Notes: generated from the sequence alone by a model not told the origin. A DNA stretch of 64,000 nt from Leifsonia sp. ku-ls (GCA_003367665.1 QKXI01000003.1:186001-250000), one strand, 5' to 3'. Positions 25,730 through 34,706 are shown, counted from the stretch's first letter. Numbers and translations: made by a program.

Positions 25730-25735
25730 TATACT
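25730..25735 (+). promoter_or_regulatory. -10-like hexamer TATACT of the two-component operon
   Basis: TATACT ends 6 nt before GTG 25742 and lies just after the apbE stop. It marks an internal leaderless promoter and supports GTG 25742 as the response-regulator start. Confidence 0.6.
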
Positions 25736-25741
25736 TCGGAC

Positions 25742-26410
25742 GTGATCCGAAAGCCGCGGGTGCTGGTCGCGGAGGACGACGGCCGTCTCGCTGGGATGCT
25801 CGACACCCTCCTCGCGTCGGAGGGCTTCGACGTCACCCGGGCGGGCGACGGCCAGCGCGCCCTGCACCTCGGCCTGTCGGAGGCGTTCGACGTGATCGTC
25901 CTCGATCGCGGCCTGCCGGCGGTCGAGGGGCTCGACGTGCTGCGGAGGCTCCGCGAGAACGGCGTCACGACGCCGATCCTGGTGCTCTCGGCGCTCGGCA
26001 CCGCCCCCGACAGGGTCGACGGCCTCAACGCCGGAGCGGAGGACTACCTCGCGAAACCGTTCGACATCGACGAACTGGTGGCGCGGGTGCGCGCGCTCAC
26101 CCGCCGCGCGGCCGCCGTGGTGCCGACCGTCCGCTTCCCCGGCGGCCGCATCGACACCGGCAGCCGCACCGTGACGCTCGACGACGGCAGCCGCACCGTG
26201 CTCTCCGAGCGCGAGGCGGCCCTCCTGGAACTGCTCGCGCGGCGACCGGAGCAGGTCTTCTCGCGTGCGCTGCTGCTCGACGAGGTCTTCGCCGCGGCGG
26301 ACGACCCGGGTGTCGTCGACACGTACGTGCACCACCTCCGGCGCAAGTTCGGCCGCGCCCTGGTCGAGACGGTCCGCGGAGTCGGCTACCGGATGGGGTC
26401 GCTCTCGTGA
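25742..26410 (+). CDS. OmpR-family response regulator
   Basis: This 222-residue regulator has a receiver domain (VLVAEDDGRLAGMLDTLL acid pocket, phosphoacceptor Asp in VIVLDRGLP, Lys in EDYLAKPFDIDELVARV) and a C-terminal winged helix (REAALLELLARRPEQVFSR, then VVDTYVHHLRRKFG and VRGVGYRM). It pairs with the kinase that starts in its last codon (GTGA overlap). Its position after the reductase-FMN-ApbE genes suggests it controls them. Confidence 0.92.
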   Translation: MIRKPRVLVAEDDGRLAGMLDTLLASEGFDVTRAGDGQRALHLGLSEAFDVIVLDRGLPAVEGLDVLRRLRENGVTTPILVLSALGTAPDRVDGLNAGAEDYLAKPFDIDELVARVRALTRRAAAVVPTVRFPGGRIDTGSRTVTLDDGSRTVLSEREAALLELLARRPEQVFSRALLLDEVFAAADDPGVVDTYVHHLRRKFGRALVETVRGVGYRMGSLS

Positions 26411-27615
26411 CGAACGCCGACGAGCGGGAGCTGCGCACCGCGTCCCGGCGCCTCGCCCTCCAGTTCGCGCTCATCATCCTCGGCCTCTTCGTCGCCCTCG
26501 GCGTCGTGGTCTACACGGTGGTGGCCGCGGGTCAGGCGGAGGCCGCGCGCAAGGTGCTGGCCGACGCCTCGATGGTCGACTCGCCGCACGACGCGCCGCG
26601 CAACCTCCTGGTGACCACCGTCGGCCCGGATGGCCGGGACAGCTCGCCCGACCTGCCGGACGGCCTTCCTGACGAGAAGGCCCTCGCGCAGGTCGAGCAG
26701 AGCGGCGGCGCCGTCTCCAGCGAGGTGGAGGCGGGAGGTCAGCGCTTCCTGGTCGAGACGGACGTGCGCCACGGCCGGGTCGTGCAGATCGCCTACGGCC
26801 TGGGCGAGCAGCAGGAGGAACTCGCCAGGCTCCTCGTCGCGCTCATCGCCTCCGGAATCATCGCAACGGTGGCGGCCGCCGGGCTCGGGCTGCTGCTCGC
26901 CCGCCGCTCGATCCGTCCCCTGGCGGACGCGCTGGCGCTGCAGCGCCGCTTCGTCGCGGACGCCGGCCACGAGCTCCGCACCCCGTTGACGCTGCTCAGC
27001 ACGCGCGCCCAGCTGCTGCGCCGGCACGTCGTCAGCACCGCGCACGCCGACGAGGAGGTGCGCACCGGTCTCGACGAGATCGTGGACGACAGCCGCGCGC
27101 TCACCGAGATCGTGCAAGACCTGCTGACGGCGGCCGACCCACGGCAGACGGCGGAGGCCGTGGAGGTCGACCTGGCCGACCTGGCGGGCGCGGTCGCCCG
27201 CGCTGCGGAGGGCCGGGCGGCCGAGCGCAGCATCGCGGTCGTCGTGTCGGCGCGACCGGGCGCCCTCGTCACCGGTGCCCCGGTGTCCCTCCGCCGCATG
27301 ATCGTCGCGCTGCTCGACAACGCCCTCGACCACGCGCGCTCGCACATCGACGTCTCCGTCGGCCCGCACCGCGACAGCGTGGTGCTCACCGTGGCGGACG
27401 ACGGCCCAGGCTTCTCCGCGGGCGTCGAGGAGCGCGCGTTCGAGCGATTCGCCAGCGCACGCGACGCGCAGACCGCCGAGCCGCACGGCCGCCACTACGG
27501 ACTCGGGCTTGCCCTGGTGGCCGAGGTGGTGAGCCGCCACCACGGCACGGTGGACGCGTCCACTCGTCCGGAGGGCGGCGCGGTCGTCACCGTGCGGCTG
27601 CCGAAGCGGCAGTGA
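26407..27615 (+). CDS. Sensor histidine kinase
   Basis: This 402-residue membrane kinase has a first membrane helix at about 20-42, an extracytoplasmic sensor loop of ~100 residues and a second helix at about 142-165. The H-box FVADAGHELRTPLTLLS follows directly, without a recognisable full HAMP domain. The ATPase part has VALLDNALDHARSH (N box), VADDGPGFSAG (G1) and GLGLALVAEVVSRHHG (G2). The signal is unknown. It ends before a bidirectional hairpin. Confidence 0.92.
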   Translation: MTNADERELRTASRRLALQFALIILGLFVALGVVVYTVVAAGQAEAARKVLADASMVDSPHDAPRNLLVTTVGPDGRDSSPDLPDGLPDEKALAQVEQSGGAVSSEVEAGGQRFLVETDVRHGRVVQIAYGLGEQQEELARLLVALIASGIIATVAAAGLGLLLARRSIRPLADALALQRRFVADAGHELRTPLTLLSTRAQLLRRHVVSTAHADEEVRTGLDEIVDDSRALTEIVQDLLTAADPRQTAEAVEVDLADLAGAVARAAEGRAAERSIAVVVSARPGALVTGAPVSLRRMIVALLDNALDHARSHIDVSVGPHRDSVVLTVADDGPGFSAGVEERAFERFASARDAQTAEPHGRHYGLGLALVAEVVSRHHGTVDASTRPEGGAVVTVRLPKRQ

Positions 27616-27625
27616 ACGCGGAGGA

Positions 27626-27657
27626 CCCGCGCCGCCCCGGGGGGAAGGCGACGCGGG
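27626..27657. terminator. GC-rich hairpin between converging kinase and permease genes
   Basis: CCCGCG-C-CGCC (27626-27636) pairs with GGCG-A-CGCGGG (27647-27657), an 11-position stem with one mismatch. It lies in the 60-bp gap between two stops and can act for both strands. Confidence 0.55.
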
Positions 27658-27675
27658 CCGGTCTGATCCGACGAC

Positions 27676-29109
27676 CTAGCCGACGCCCTCCAGCGCCTCC
27701 GTCTCGGTGTTGCCGATGTTGGCGATCACCTGCGGGCGGCGCTTGCGCAGGTAGACGAACCACGCGACCGCGCCCACCAGCGTCAGCAGGAAGAGGTACG
27801 GGATGACGTTGAGCGGGAAGGCCGGCACCGGCCAGACGTTCGCGAAGAACACGTACGCCATGGCGGCGACCGCGACCACGGCGCACACCCACACCAGCCG
27901 GTTCGGGATGCCCGCACGGCGCGTGTAGACGATGCACGCGATGGCGACCAGCGCGTACGCGACCATGTAGCCGTAGGTGCCATAGGTGTCCACCCAGACG
28001 ACGATGTCCATCGGGTTGGCGCCGATCGCCAGCAGGACGACGTCGAGCACGATCGCCGCCGGTCCCGCGACCAAGAGCACGCGGTGCGGGGTGAGGTGAC
28101 GCTCGTGGGTGCGGCCGAAGCGCTCGGGCAGCACGCCCTCCTTGCCCATCACATAGAGCACGCGGCCGACGACGTTGAGCGGGGCGACGACCACGGCGAA
28201 GAACGACGCGCCGACGCCGAAGGTGAGCACGGGCGCGAACCAGGACGGCATCCCGATCAGCTTGGCGATGTCCTCCAGCGGGCTCGCGCTCGTGGCGAGG
28301 TCCTCGTGCAGCACCGCGATCTGCGTGTAGGCCGCGAAGACGTAGAGCACGCCGACGACGACCGCGCTCCACATGATCGCGCGCGGGATGGCCGTGTACG
28401 GGTTCTTGGCCTCACGGCCGAGCGCGTCCGCCGACGAGAAGCCGACGAAGCCGAGGATGCCGAGCACCATCCCGGCCGCGATGCCCTGGAACGGTGCGCC
28501 CTGCGCGAAGACCTGTGCCGGATCCCACGCGTTCGGGCCCGCCCACACCAGCGCGGCGACCAGCAGGATGGTGATGATCGTGACCGACACGAGCTCCAGC
28601 ACCAGCGAGACCCGTGCCGAGAGGCGGATGCCGCGGATCGTGAACAGCGTGGCCAGGCCGCCGAGCACCACCGCGAGGCCGATGTACCAGCCGACGCCGC
28701 CGGCCGGCACGCCGAGCAGCGCCAGGAACTGGTTGAAGTACGACACCGCGCCGCCGAGCGAGCCGGCCGCGATGCCCCAGCAGCCGATCACGAGCGTGAC
28801 GCCGGCCAGGTACGCGCCGGTCGAGCCGAGGCCCTTCGAGACGTAGGTGTAGAGCGAGCCGGCCGAGGCGTGCTTGCGGGCGAAGACGACCACGCAGTAG
28901 CCGACGCACAGGATGACGATGGTGGCGAGGATGAACGAGTAGATCGTCCCGTTGCCCGCGCCGACGAAGATCGACATCGCGGTGAAGGCGATCACGGCGC
29001 TCGGCGCGATGTTGGCGATGGCCTGGGCGGCGAGCTCCGGCCCGCTCATGACGCCGTGCCGAAGGCCGGCGTCGGTCGGGCTGCTCGCCCGGGTCTGTGT
29101 GGTGGACAT
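27676..29109 (-). CDS. APC-superfamily amino acid permease
   Basis: This 477-residue permease has about 12 membrane segments and the APC signatures ELAAQAIANIAPSAVIAFTA, KHASAGSLYTYVSKGLGSTG, GFVGFSSADALGREAKNPYT and VLPERFGRTHERHLTPHRV. It is related to ethanolamine/amino acid permeases, but the substrate cannot be named. It follows the alcohol dehydrogenase by 29 bp in one operon. The in-frame open region further upstream belongs to non-coding frame and was trimmed to ATG 29109. Confidence 0.9.
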   Translation of the reverse strand: MSTTQTRASSPTDAGLRHGVMSGPELAAQAIANIAPSAVIAFTAMSIFVGAGNGTIYSFILATIVILCVGYCVVVFARKHASAGSLYTYVSKGLGSTGAYLAGVTLVIGCWGIAAGSLGGAVSYFNQFLALLGVPAGGVGWYIGLAVVLGGLATLFTIRGIRLSARVSLVLELVSVTIITILLVAALVWAGPNAWDPAQVFAQGAPFQGIAAGMVLGILGFVGFSSADALGREAKNPYTAIPRAIMWSAVVVGVLYVFAAYTQIAVLHEDLATSASPLEDIAKLIGMPSWFAPVLTFGVGASFFAVVVAPLNVVGRVLYVMGKEGVLPERFGRTHERHLTPHRVLLVAGPAAIVLDVVLLAIGANPMDIVVWVDTYGTYGYMVAYALVAIACIVYTRRAGIPNRLVWVCAVVAVAAMAYVFFANVWPVPAFPLNVIPYLFLLTLVGAVAWFVYLRKRRPQVIANIGNTETEALEGVG

Positions 29110-29138
29110 GGCTCTCCAGTGAGTCGTTCGGGTCGGGG

Positions 29139-30236
29139 CTAGGGGATGAGGAGGGTGCGGAGGACGGAGCCGGCCTCGAGATCGTCGAAGGCCTCCGCCG
29201 CCTCGGCCAGGGGTCGCCGGCCGGAGATCAGCGGGTCGAGCTTCAGCTGGCCGTCCATGTAGCGGTCGACCAGCGCGGGGATGTCGATGGAGGGGCGGAC
29301 GGAGCCGTAGTTGGAGCCGAGGATGCGCTGGTCGGCCTCGGCCAGCACGAGCGGCTCGAACGACGCCTTGGCGCCCGTCGGGGGCAGGCCGACGATGACG
29401 GCGGCGCCGCCGAGGCCGAGCATCCGGATGGCCTGCTCGGTCGTGGAGGTGCGGCCGATCGCGTCGAACGCGTAGTCGACCCCGTCGGGGATCAGCTCGA
29501 ACAGCTGCTCGACTGCGTCGGCCTTCGACGCGTCGATCCGGTCGGTCGCGCCGAACTGCAGCGCCATCTGGGTCTTGTCGGCCAGCACGTCGATCGCGAC
29601 GATCCGCTCGGCGCCGGCGAGCTTGGCGCCCTGCACGACGTTGAGCCCGACGCCGCCGCAGCCGATCACGGCGACGGTCGAGCCGGGCTCCACCGCGGCC
29701 GTGTTGAGCACCGCGCCGACGCCGGTCGCGACCGCACAGCCGACGACCGCGATCACGTCGAGCGGGGCGTCGTCGCGCACCTTGACCGCGCCGGACGCGG
29801 GCACCACGACCTCCTCGGCGAACGAGGAGACGCCGAGGTAGTGGTGCACCGTCTCGCCGTCGCGCGACAGGCGCGAGGTGCCGTCGAAGAGCACGCCCTT
29901 CGGCGCGACGACGGTGGCGACCTTCTGGCAGCGGGCCTCGTGGCCGGACCGGCAGTAGCGGCACTCGCCGCACGGCGGCACCCAGCTGAGGACGACGTGG
30001 TCGCCGACCGCGAGCGACGTGACGCCCTCGCCGAGCTCGGTCACCACGCCGGAGCCCTCGTGGCCCATGACGAGCGGCGCCGGCGCATCCCACTCTCCGC
30101 GCTTCACGTGCAGGTCGGAGTGGCAGACACCGGCCGCCGCGATCTTCACGCGCACCTCGCCCGGGCCGGGCGCGGCGAGCGCCACCTCGGTGAACTGGAT
30201 GGGGGCGGACGGTTCCGTGAAGACGACGGCCTGCAT
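29139..30236 (-). CDS. Zinc-dependent medium-chain alcohol dehydrogenase
   Basis: This 365-residue enzyme oxidises alcohols (or related hydroxy compounds) with NAD(P)+. Catalytic zinc ligands are in GVCHSDLH and GHEGSG; the structural zinc is bound by CGECRYCRSGHEARC; the nucleotide fold is AVIGCGGVGLNVVQGA. The pattern fits the class III/NDMA-dependent-like branch of actinobacteria, but a cofactor assignment needs more than motifs. It lies upstream of an amino acid permease and divergent from a PucR regulator, suggesting catabolism of an amino alcohol or similar compound. Confidence 0.9.
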   Translation of the reverse strand: MQAVVFTEPSAPIQFTEVALAAPGPGEVRVKIAAAGVCHSDLHVKRGEWDAPAPLVMGHEGSGVVTELGEGVTSLAVGDHVVLSWVPPCGECRYCRSGHEARCQKVATVVAPKGVLFDGTSRLSRDGETVHHYLGVSSFAEEVVVPASGAVKVRDDAPLDVIAVVGCAVATGVGAVLNTAAVEPGSTVAVIGCGGVGLNVVQGAKLAGAERIVAIDVLADKTQMALQFGATDRIDASKADAVEQLFELIPDGVDYAFDAIGRTSTTEQAIRMLGLGGAAVIVGLPPTGAKASFEPLVLAEADQRILGSNYGSVRPSIDIPALVDRYMDGQLKLDPLISGRRPLAEAAEAFDDLEAGSVLRTLLIP

Positions 30237-30337
30237 GGGTACTCCTTCGTGTGCGGGTCTCGCTCGATGCTAGGAACCGCCTCACCGCGGTGTCATCCAC
30301 AGAAATGGTGGATCGCGGCGACAGCTTCGACATTTCG

Positions 30338-30343
30338 TACACT
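30338..30343 (+). promoter_or_regulatory. -10-like hexamer TACACT deciding the pucR-family start
   Basis: TACACT ends 6 nt before ATG 30350. This argues for a leaderless start there rather than for the in-frame starts further upstream. Confidence 0.55.
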
Positions 30344-30349
30344 GTGTCC

Positions 30350-31786
30350 ATGGCCCGGGACATCGCCTCCATCGCCCGAACCCTCGGCGGGCGGGTCGTC
30401 GAGGGTCGCGTGGATGCCGGCATGCCGGTGGACGCGGTGGTCGCTCTCGACGACTTCTCCGTCGTCGGGCATCCCTCGTTCGCGACACTCGTGGTCGCGC
30501 CCGCTTCGGCCGGTGCGGCCGCGCTCTCCGCCGCGGACGCGCGTGCCGAGTCGCTGCACGGGGCCGTCCTCGTCTGCCACGGCGACGATCCGGAGCTGCT
30601 GCGAGCGCTGGGGCGCACGGGAACGACCGCGATCGTGGGCGCCGCGGCCCCGGACGAGCTGCTGGAGCCCGTGCTCACGGCGCTGCTGGCGGTGGACCAG
30701 GCGGCCGAGGACCGCGCGGTGACGAGCGCGATGAAGGTGCTCACCCTCGCCGCACGTCGCGGCGGCGTCTCCGGCGTGGTCACCGAGCTCGCCCACCGCA
30801 TCGACGGCTGGGCGGTGCTGCTCGACCGGCACGGGCAGGTGATCACGAGCGCCGGCGCCGGGGCGCTGCACGTGCAGGATGCGATGGCCGTCGCGCTCTC
30901 CCGCCCGGTGCGGGTGAGGCACAGGGCGCTGCAGGTGCACGTGGTCGGGTCGGGCGAGGACCTGTCGGCCCGGCTGGTGGTGAGCCCGCGCACGGAGTCG
31001 TCCAGCCGCGCGCGCGAGCTCGGCTCGCAGGCGGCCGCGCTGCTCGACCTCGTGCTGAGGACCGACGACCCGACCCGGACGGAGCGACTCGGCCGCGCCG
31101 TGATGATCGACGCGCTGCTCGCCGGCGGCCCGCCCGCGGTGTCGCTGTTGCGGCAGTGGGGTGTGCACGAGAGCTCGCTCACGGCGTTCGCGCTGACCGC
31201 ACGGTCGACCTCGGTGGAGGTGGAGCGGCTGGTGACGCACTGGCTGGACGAGTTGGGCGCCGCGCACATCCTCACGGAGCGGCACGGCGTGGTGACGGGT
31301 TTCCTGCGCGACGACCAGGTGGATGCCGTGGCGGCCCGCGTGGAGGCGTACTCTTCTGCGATCTTCCTCGGCGTGGGCAACCCGGCCGCGACGGACGCGC
31401 TTGCGGGCAGCGCGGCCGAGGCGGGGCACGCCGTGGAGTCGGCGCGGGCGGAGGGGCGCCGCGTGGTCCGCTACCGCGCCATCCCGACGATCGAGCTGGT
31501 GCTGGACCGCCTGTCGGACGACGACGCCGGCCGCGTGGCACGGCTGCTGGACCCGCTCCGCGACGACGCCGGCCGCCACGGCGAGCTCACCGAGACGCTC
31601 CGCGTGTTCCTCGCCGAGAACGGTGCGTGGGGTGCGACCGCCGACCGCCTCGGCGTGCACCGGCAGACCCTGACGTCGCGCATCCATCGCATCGAGTCGC
31701 TGCTCGGCCTCTCGCTGGCGGACGCGGACGACCGCACCGCGGCGTGGCTCGCCCTGCGCGCGCTGGGCACGTCGGCGCGGGTCTGA
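30350..31786 (+). CDS. PucR-family transcriptional regulator
   Basis: This 478-residue regulator has an N-terminal purine-catabolism-type sensor domain (about 1-125, GGRVVEGRVDAGMPVDAVVA), a GAF-like middle (about 150-250) and a C-terminal PucR helix-turn-helix (LRVFLAENGAWGATADRLGV, then HRQTLTSRIHRIESLLG). It is divergent from the alcohol dehydrogenase-permease operon, with 113 bp between starts, and is the probable regulator of it. Confidence 0.9.
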   Translation: MARDIASIARTLGGRVVEGRVDAGMPVDAVVALDDFSVVGHPSFATLVVAPASAGAAALSAADARAESLHGAVLVCHGDDPELLRALGRTGTTAIVGAAAPDELLEPVLTALLAVDQAAEDRAVTSAMKVLTLAARRGGVSGVVTELAHRIDGWAVLLDRHGQVITSAGAGALHVQDAMAVALSRPVRVRHRALQVHVVGSGEDLSARLVVSPRTESSSRARELGSQAAALLDLVLRTDDPTRTERLGRAVMIDALLAGGPPAVSLLRQWGVHESSLTAFALTARSTSVEVERLVTHWLDELGAAHILTERHGVVTGFLRDDQVDAVAARVEAYSSAIFLGVGNPAATDALAGSAAEAGHAVESARAEGRRVVRYRAIPTIELVLDRLSDDDAGRVARLLDPLRDDAGRHGELTETLRVFLAENGAWGATADRLGVHRQTLTSRIHRIESLLGLSLADADDRTAAWLALRALGTSARV

Positions 31787-31793
31787 ACGCGCC

Positions 31794-31911
31794 CCGACGC
31801 CACGTCATGGCCCAGCCAGCCGACACCACGTCATGGGTTCCGCCGACCCCACGCCATGTCATGGGTCCCGCTGACCCACGCCACGTCATGGGCCCCGCCG
31901 ACCCGACGCCA
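31794..31911. repeat. Four tandem ~27-bp repeats with core CACGTCATGG
   Basis: The core CAYGTCATGG occurs at 31801, 31827, 31855 and 31882, a period of 26-28 nt, with CCSACGCCA before and CCCGCYGACC after most copies. A degraded fifth unit follows. It fills the gap between the converging stops of the pucR-family and class C sortase genes. Translated frames are not conserved. Confidence 0.8.
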
Positions 31912-31913
31912 GG

Positions 31914-32897
31914 CTAGGGTCCGGCGAGCCCGTCGGGCTCCGCACGACCCCGGCGCCACCGCTTCCGCTTCGGTGCACGTCGGCGCCCCGAGCGCTTGCT
32001 GTTGTCGGGGAAGGCGTCCTTCGGGTACGTGCGACCGGCCCACCACGTGTACGCGACAATGAGGACGATCGCGCCGAGGTAGAGGACCGCCCACCAGGGG
32101 AACTGCAGCTGCGCCCTGGTGTTCTTGGCGATCTCCTTGTCTTTCGGCGGCGTCGGGGTGATTCGCTGCCCGGTGACCAGGATGCGGTGCGTGTTGATGC
32201 CGAGGGGCGTGCAGGTCACCAGTGTGACGAGGTCTTTCCCTGCCTGCTGGCGCAGTGTCGTGGTGTCCTCGGGGTCCACGACCCGCGTGTCGATGACCTG
32301 GTACGTGAGCACCTGACCGAACGTGGTGACGACGAACCGGTCGCCGACCTGGATCTTGTCCAGGTCGGTGAACATCGTCGCGTCTGCCAGCCCGCGATGC
32401 GCCGTGATGACGGACCGCGTGTTCTTCCCGCCGACGGGCAGAGAGGTTCCCTGCAGGTGGCCGGCGCCCTTGAGGAGCGTCTCTTCGCTGGTGCCGTGGT
32501 AGATCGGGAGATCGACGCCGATCTTGGGGATCTGGATGCGGGACATCGTCCGGCTGGGCGTGTCGAGGAGCTTCCAGTAGTCGAACTCCGTCGAGCTGCT
32601 CTTCCCCTTGCCGGTCGGCACGTTGGTGTTGGCTTCGAGGACGGCCCCACTGGACAGGGCCTCGTTGTAGCGGTGCGCCTCGACGAGCTGTTCGGACGCC
32701 TTCGGCCGGATGTTCGCGATGGAGTCGCTGTACTTGCTGATGACGAGGGACTGGTTGTACGCCGACAGCCAGCTTGCGGCCGGCGAGTATGCGAGAACGG
32801 TCGCGCCGACGATGGCGAGCACCGCGGTGATGATGAGAAGGGCGCCGGGCCGCCACCGACGACGAGGCGGCGCGTGGCGGGAGCGTCTACGGGACAT
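31914..32897 (-). CDS. Class C (pilus-assembling) sortase
   Basis: This 327-residue transpeptidase polymerises pilins. It has an N-terminal membrane segment (about 18-37), the catalytic core with His in VITAHRGLAD, Cys in TLVTCTPLG and Arg in NTHRILVTG, and a C-terminal membrane segment (WWAVLYLGAIVLIVAYTWWA) plus a basic tail, the layout of class C. The usual DP-aromatic lid motif is not seen before the core (VLEANTNVPTGKGKSSSTEF instead). It follows the major pilin gene by 104 bp across a hairpin. Confidence 0.92.
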   Translation of the reverse strand: MSRRRSRHAPPRRRWRPGALLIITAVLAIVGATVLAYSPAASWLSAYNQSLVISKYSDSIANIRPKASEQLVEAHRYNEALSSGAVLEANTNVPTGKGKSSSTEFDYWKLLDTPSRTMSRIQIPKIGVDLPIYHGTSEETLLKGAGHLQGTSLPVGGKNTRSVITAHRGLADATMFTDLDKIQVGDRFVVTTFGQVLTYQVIDTRVVDPEDTTTLRQQAGKDLVTLVTCTPLGINTHRILVTGQRITPTPPKDKEIAKNTRAQLQFPWWAVLYLGAIVLIVAYTWWAGRTYPKDAFPDNSKRSGRRRAPKRKRWRRGRAEPDGLAGP

Positions 32898-32951
32898 TGT
32901 TCGTTTCGGGTGGTTATCGGGGTATCGGGTGATGGGTCGCGTTCACGCGTG

Positions 32952-32984
32952 ACGGGGGCGGGCCGACGATCGACCCGCCCCCGT
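32952..32984 (-). terminator. Hairpin between pilin and sortase genes (attenuator-like)
   Basis: A perfect 11-bp GC-rich stem (ACGGGGGCGGG with its complement) surrounds an 11-nt loop, 18 bp after the pilin stop. Its place between an abundant structural gene and its enzyme suggests partial termination that lowers sortase expression. Confidence 0.65.
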
Positions 32985-33001
32985 GCGTGCGCAGAGATCG
33001 C

Positions 33002-34609
33002 TTAGGCGTTCTCGTCCGTCGCAGCGCGGCGACGACGGATCAGCATGACGCCGCCCAGCGCGATGACGAGCAGCGCGATGCCACCGATGGTGAGAGCGAG
33101 CTGCACGCTCGAACCGGTGAACGGCAGCTCGGGCACACCCTGCTGAACGTTTTCGATCTTCACCAGCGGCACGGTGCCGTTGGCTCCGGTCTTGACCATG
33201 ACGGCCGTGAGGGCGGCGGCGCCGGTCGGCAGGACGAAGCCGTTCGGAGCGAGGATCTCCTTCAGCACGTAGCAGCGCTGCTGGAAGTCGTGGCCCGCGA
33301 CGGTGGTGTTCGAGACGGTGCCGTCGGCCGCGACCGTGGTCTGGGTGTCACCGATCCACAGACCCGGGATGAAGACCTTGCCGGTGTCGTCCGACGTGAC
33401 CTCGTAGTTCTTGGTCGAGTCGGCCGGGTCCTTCACCTGCGTGAAGCCGTTGCTGATGTCCGGGAGGCACTGGCCCTGCTGGTCGGTGCTGCCCTGGTAC
33501 ACCTCGAACTTCGCACCCTTGAGGCCGTCGTTGGTGTTGGACTTGTTGACCTTCTGAACCGTGAGGTCGCCCCAGCGCGTGACCTTCTCGTTGGTCGGCG
33601 AGCCGTCGTTGGGGTCGTTCGGCGAGCCGGGAGTGAGCTCGAAGTCGTTCAGATTGACGTAGGCGGTGTTCTTGATCTCACCCGGGGCGTTCGCCTTCGC
33701 CTGGAAGCTGAACACGACGTTCTGCGCGGGCTGCAGCTTGGCCAGTCCCGCCGGCAGGAACGTGATGGTGAGCTTCTGGCCGGCCCAGGCCACCGTGTAG
33801 TCGGTGCCCTCGGCGAAGGTGGTCGAGCCCATCTTCACCGTCACCGAGTTGGGCGTGGTGATCGGCGTCAGCTTGCTGTCGAGGTCGTCGGACACGATGA
33901 ACTTCTTGTAGGTGTCGCCGGCCGCGAGCGCCGGGATCAGCTGGGTGACCTCGTAGCGGACGGGGGCACCGAGGACCGAGCCGTTCTTGTCCTGGTCGAC
34001 GACGTTCTTCTTCGGCGCCTCGGCGACGGTGTTCTTCGGGTACACGTTCACGTCGTAGACCCAGTTGCCGTTGGAGACCTTGTGGTCCGCGGGCGTCGGG
34101 AGCGTCACGATGAACGGTGCGGCCTTCTCGACCACGCCCGCCGGAGTCGAGACCTCGCGCACGAAGTAGGGGCCGAGCGGCAGCTTCGCCGAGGTCGACG
34201 AACCGTCGGCCTGGGTCGCCGGCATGCTCGTGCAACCGCTCAGGGTGTACGAGCCGAGCGTGGTGACGCCCTGTGCCGCGGACGCCAGCTTCTGTGCCGG
34301 CGTGATGGCGTTGACCGCGTCCCAGCCCTTGTTCGTGCCGTCGAACAGGTCGATGCCGTCGATCTTGCAGTATTCGAACACCACGCCGGCGACCGGATTC
34401 GTGCTCGGGTTGGTGCCCGTGCCGGACGGGTTCTGGTCGCCGCCGCCCGGGTTGGCGAACTTGTGCACGATGATCGAGCCCTGCTGCGTGGTGTCGATCG
34501 ACGTCGCGCTTGCGGCGGAGCTCGATGCGAACGCTCCAAGCACACCCAGCGTGAGGGCCGTTCCGACAGCCAGGGCCCTCCGCCCCGGGTGCCGTGTGAT
34601 TGCGGTCAT
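33002..34609 (-). CDS. SpaH/EbpB-type LPXTG-anchored major pilin
   Basis: This 535-residue surface protein has an export signal (about 1-36, cleaved near SAASA), the pilin motif VYDVNVYPKNT (Lys that is joined by the sortase), an isopeptide-forming region with E-box VLKEILAPNGF and the sorting signal LPFTG followed by a membrane helix and RRRR. These are the defining features of polymerised Gram-positive pilus shafts. It is flanked by a class C sortase and two large anchored proteins. DNA here appears somewhat less GC-rich than the core genes. Confidence 0.93.
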   Translation of the reverse strand: MTAITRHPGRRALAVGTALTLGVLGAFASSSAASATSIDTTQQGSIIVHKFANPGGGDQNPSGTGTNPSTNPVAGVVFEYCKIDGIDLFDGTNKGWDAVNAITPAQKLASAAQGVTTLGSYTLSGCTSMPATQADGSSTSAKLPLGPYFVREVSTPAGVVEKAAPFIVTLPTPADHKVSNGNWVYDVNVYPKNTVAEAPKKNVVDQDKNGSVLGAPVRYEVTQLIPALAAGDTYKKFIVSDDLDSKLTPITTPNSVTVKMGSTTFAEGTDYTVAWAGQKLTITFLPAGLAKLQPAQNVVFSFQAKANAPGEIKNTAYVNLNDFELTPGSPNDPNDGSPTNEKVTRWGDLTVQKVNKSNTNDGLKGAKFEVYQGSTDQQGQCLPDISNGFTQVKDPADSTKNYEVTSDDTGKVFIPGLWIGDTQTTVAADGTVSNTTVAGHDFQQRCYVLKEILAPNGFVLPTGAAALTAVMVKTGANGTVPLVKIENVQQGVPELPFTGSSVQLALTIGGIALLVIALGGVMLIRRRRAATDENA

Positions 34610-34706
34610 GTGAGTTTCTTTCCTTTCCCTTCACCGCTTGGTGCGATGCGAGGTCTCATTGGTGAAGACGAGCCATGCCGTCGGTCGATGACGGAACTCG
34701 TGCGAA

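Noticed and set aside
29110-31380. Upstream in-frame extension of the APC permease through the dehydrogenase and pucR genes
   Set aside because: It is the open frame opposite or out of phase with two clear genes; the permease begins at ATG 29109.
31794-31911. Tandem repeats as a CRISPR array
   Set aside because: Units are contiguous with no unique spacers, copies are imperfect and no cas genes are near.
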